NCBI GenBank assembly: GCA_017999135.1
Contig: JAGOBT010000160.1
Span: 1-7,086 of the forward strand
Length of the DNA: 7,086 nt
Direction of reading: 5' to 3'
From: Burkholderiaceae bacterium
GTDB taxonomy: Bacteria > Pseudomonadota > Gammaproteobacteria > Burkholderiales > Burkholderiaceae_C
Shown: one piece after another, positions 5,965 to 7,086 of the stretch
Layout of the letters: each line of letters starts with the position of its first letter
Position numbering within the stretch: the first letter of the stretch is position 1
Translations under genes and position numbers: made by a program
Notes under the pieces: model-generated
Databases searched by the model: none
What the model saw: the letters and a program-made list of their open reading frames with translations, nothing else
What the model was told of the DNA's origin: nothing

Positions 5965-6495
5965 GCCGCGTCGCACGCGTTCGGCAAAGGTCTTGCGGAA
6001 CTTCTCCACCTTGGGCGCCACCACGTGGGCGCAGTAGCCCTGGCCCGGATGGTTGGCGAAGTAGTGCTGGTGGTAGTCCTCGGCGGGCCAGTAGTTGTCT
6101 TCGGCCGCCAGTTCAGTCACCAGACGCCCGCCGACGCGCGCGTCAGCCTCGGCCATCACCGCACGGGCCACGTCGGCCTGCCCGGCATGGTGCCAGTAGA
6201 TGCCCGACCGGTACTGCGTGCCCACGTCGTTGCCCTGGCGGTTCAGCGTGGTCGGGTCGTGCACCACGAAGAAGATCTCCAGGATCTCGCGCAGGCTGAT
6301 CTGGTCCGCGTCGAAACGCACCCGAACCACCTCGTTGTGACCGGTGTCGCCGTCACAGACCTGGGCGTAGGTGGGCTGCCTGACATGGCCATTGCTGTAG
6401 CCCGACTGCACCGACAGCACGCCCTGCACCTGTTCGTACACCGCCTCGGTGCACCAGAAGCAGCCGCCGCCCAGGGTGATGGTCTCTTCGCGCAT
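5962..6495 (-). CDS. msrA: Peptide-methionine (S)-S-oxide reductase
   Basis: MsrA reduces the S epimer of methionine sulfoxide, free or in proteins, using thioredoxin. The product has 177 residues, a complete single-domain MsrA without a fused MsrB. GGGCFWCTEAVY (9-20) holds the catalytic Cys12. It is followed by GYSNG (32-36), PTYAQVCDGDTGHNEVVRVRFD (41-62), HDPTTLNRQGNDVGTQYRS (79-97), and NHPGQGYCAHVVAPKVEKF (148-166) with the likely resolving Cys155 in GYC. The frame is open upstream, but the start at 6493-6495 is fixed by GGAGGA 5 bases before it and by the family N-terminus. No signal peptide is seen, so it is cytoplasmic. It is divergent from the YdcF-like gene. Confidence 0.97.
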   Translation of the reverse strand: MREETITLGGGCFWCTEAVYEQVQGVLSVQSGYSNGHVRQPTYAQVCDGDTGHNEVVRVRFDADQISLREILEIFFVVHDPTTLNRQGNDVGTQYRSGIYWHHAGQADVARAVMAEADARVGGRLVTELAAEDNYWPAEDYHQHYFANHPGQGYCAHVVAPKVEKFRKTFAERVRRG

Positions 6496-6500
6496 GTGGG

Positions 6501-6506
6501 TCCTCC
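6501..6506 (-). promoter_or_regulatory. Strong Shine-Dalgarno sequence of msrA
   Basis: GGAGGA on the minus strand is 5 bases from the ATG at 6495. It settles the msrA start against the longer open frame that extends upstream to 6969. Confidence 0.85.
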
Positions 6507-6522
6507 GTGCTTGGTGGCACAT

Positions 6523-6528
6523 ATTGTG
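6523..6528 (-). promoter_or_regulatory. Possible -10 box of msrA
   Basis: CACAAT on the minus strand is identical to the -10 proposed for edd and sits 28 bases before the msrA ATG, in a locally A/T-richer patch. No good -35 is seen at 16-18 bases, so this is tentative. Confidence 0.3.
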
Positions 6529-6578
6529 GTGGTTGCCGTGCCGCAGGCTGCGCGCGGGGTCATCGCAGCAGGTGCATG

Positions 6579-6584
6579 CAGAAT
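6579..6584 (+). promoter_or_regulatory. -10-like hexamer upstream of the YdcF-like gene
   Basis: CAGAAT lies 6 bases before an ATG at 6591, as seen for chaC and pdxH. That ATG opens only an 8-codon frame, ending in a TGA that overlaps the TTG at 6614. A start of transcription near 6591 would give a leader of about 23 bases to that TTG. Confidence 0.35.
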
Positions 6585-6613
6585 CCGGCCATGCAGTTCG
6601 CAACGGCACACCC

Positions 6614-7086
6614 TTGAACGACCTGTTTGCCACGCTGGGCGTGCTGGAGTGGAAGCCGTGGGTGGCGGCCCTGCTGCTGCCGCCGGTTCCCTTGCTGGGG
6701 TTGCTGTTGCTGGCCTGGTGGTGGCAGCGCCGGCGGCCCGCACTGGCCACATTGCTGCTGTTGGGATCGGTGCTGGCGCTGTGGTTCAGCCAGTGCCAGG
6801 TGACGGGTGCACTGCTCGAAGGCCCCTTGACGTCCACGCCATCTCTTTCCATGCAGCGCATCGCCGAGTTGCGGCGCGCCGGTGCCGACGGGCGCACTGC
6901 GGTGGTGGTGCTGGGTGGCGGAGCCCGCCCACTGGCGTCAGAGTATGGCGAGTCGCACCTGTACAACAACTCAATGGAACGCCTGCACTACGGCCTGTGG
7001 CTGTCCCGCCAGTTGGCCGTGCCGGCATTGTTCTCCGGCGGCACGGGTTGGGCGCAGCAGGACACGCCGGCCGAAGCCAGCATTGC
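6614..7086 (+). CDS. YdcF/ElyC/SanA-family (DUF218) membrane protein, 3'-truncated
   Basis: The frame is open to the end of the window; about 157 residues are visible. Two hydrophobic segments come first (about 17-36, rich in Leu with a WWW end, and 43-59), followed by a soluble domain beginning TAVVVLGGGARPL (95-107). YNNSMERLHYGLWLSRQLAVPALFSGG follows near 117-143, with PAEASI at the window edge. This VVLGGG...R...GL.L....FSGG...EA pattern is the DUF218 core. Two N-terminal membrane helices before it match the ElyC-like branch, linked in E. coli to envelope and peptidoglycan-precursor integrity; the exact function here is unknown. The start is uncertain: TTG 6614 gives an N-terminus of MNDLFATLGV; an in-frame GTG at 6572 would add 14 residues; an ATG at 6591 is out of frame by one base. 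None has a good Shine-Dalgarno. The domain probably faces the periplasm. Confidence 0.82.
   Translation, partial: MNDLFATLGVLEWKPWVAALLLPPVPLLGLLLLAWWWQRRRPALATLLLLGSVLALWFSQCQVTGALLEGPLTSTPSLSMQRIAELRRAGADGRTAVVVLGGGARPLASEYGESHLYNNSMERLHYGLWLSRQLAVPALFSGGTGWAQQDTPAEASI

Noticed and set aside
6496..6969. N-terminal extension of msrA to about 335 residues.
   Set aside because: The extension is low-complexity, antisense to the YdcF-like gene, and a strong Shine-Dalgarno plus the family N-terminus fix the start at 6495.

Overview
The window looks like chromosomal DNA from a high-GC betaproteobacterium, most likely order Burkholderiales (Comamonadaceae/Sphaerotilaceae-like). This is inferred from strong G/C bias at third codon positions, dense packing with 15-170 base gaps, and the character of the proteins; no species can be named from the sequence alone. 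I see no tRNA, rRNA, insertion sequence, CRISPR array, phage or plasmid gene. It is an ordinary housekeeping/metabolic stretch, and I find no multigene system that looks new. The points of interest are small: one unusual active-site substitution, promoter and start-site architecture, and compact inverted repeats between genes.

Layout. Bases 1-805 (+) hold the 3' part of a metallo-beta-lactamase-fold hydrolase, followed after 32 bases by gloA (glyoxalase I, 838-1242, +). Converging on these from the right is the Entner-Doudoroff pair edd-eda on the minus strand (edd 1945-3762, eda 1258-1884), read from a promoter near 3789-3817. That promoter carries a near-perfect palindrome exactly in its -35/-10 spacer. 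Divergent from edd is chaC (about 3878-4471, +), a gamma-glutamylcyclotransferase. It converges with a MobA/MocA-like nucleotidyltransferase (4493-5128, -). Across a 173-base divergent intergenic region lies pdxH (5302-5940, +), which converges with msrA (5962-6495, -); their two stop codons sit inside one inverted repeat. The window ends in the 5' part of a YdcF/ElyC-type (DUF218) membrane protein (about 6614 to beyond 7086, +), whose start is ambiguous.

How the genes relate. Edd and Eda together convert 6-phosphogluconate to pyruvate and glyceraldehyde-3-phosphate. GloA detoxifies methylglyoxal, a by-product of triose phosphates, using glutathione. ChaC-type enzymes degrade glutathione or gamma-glutamyl peptides, and MsrA repairs oxidised methionine. 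PdxH makes pyridoxal phosphate. Carbon flux, glutathione and redox form a loose theme, but apart from edd-eda and probably MBL-gloA the genes are separate transcription units. Alternating strands mean nearly every boundary is convergent or divergent.

Regulation. eda, gloA and msrA have recognisable Shine-Dalgarno sequences. chaC and pdxH instead have a -10-like hexamer only 6-7 bases before the ATG, suggesting leaderless or near-leaderless transcripts. A similar hexamer precedes a short ATG frame upstream of the YdcF-like gene.
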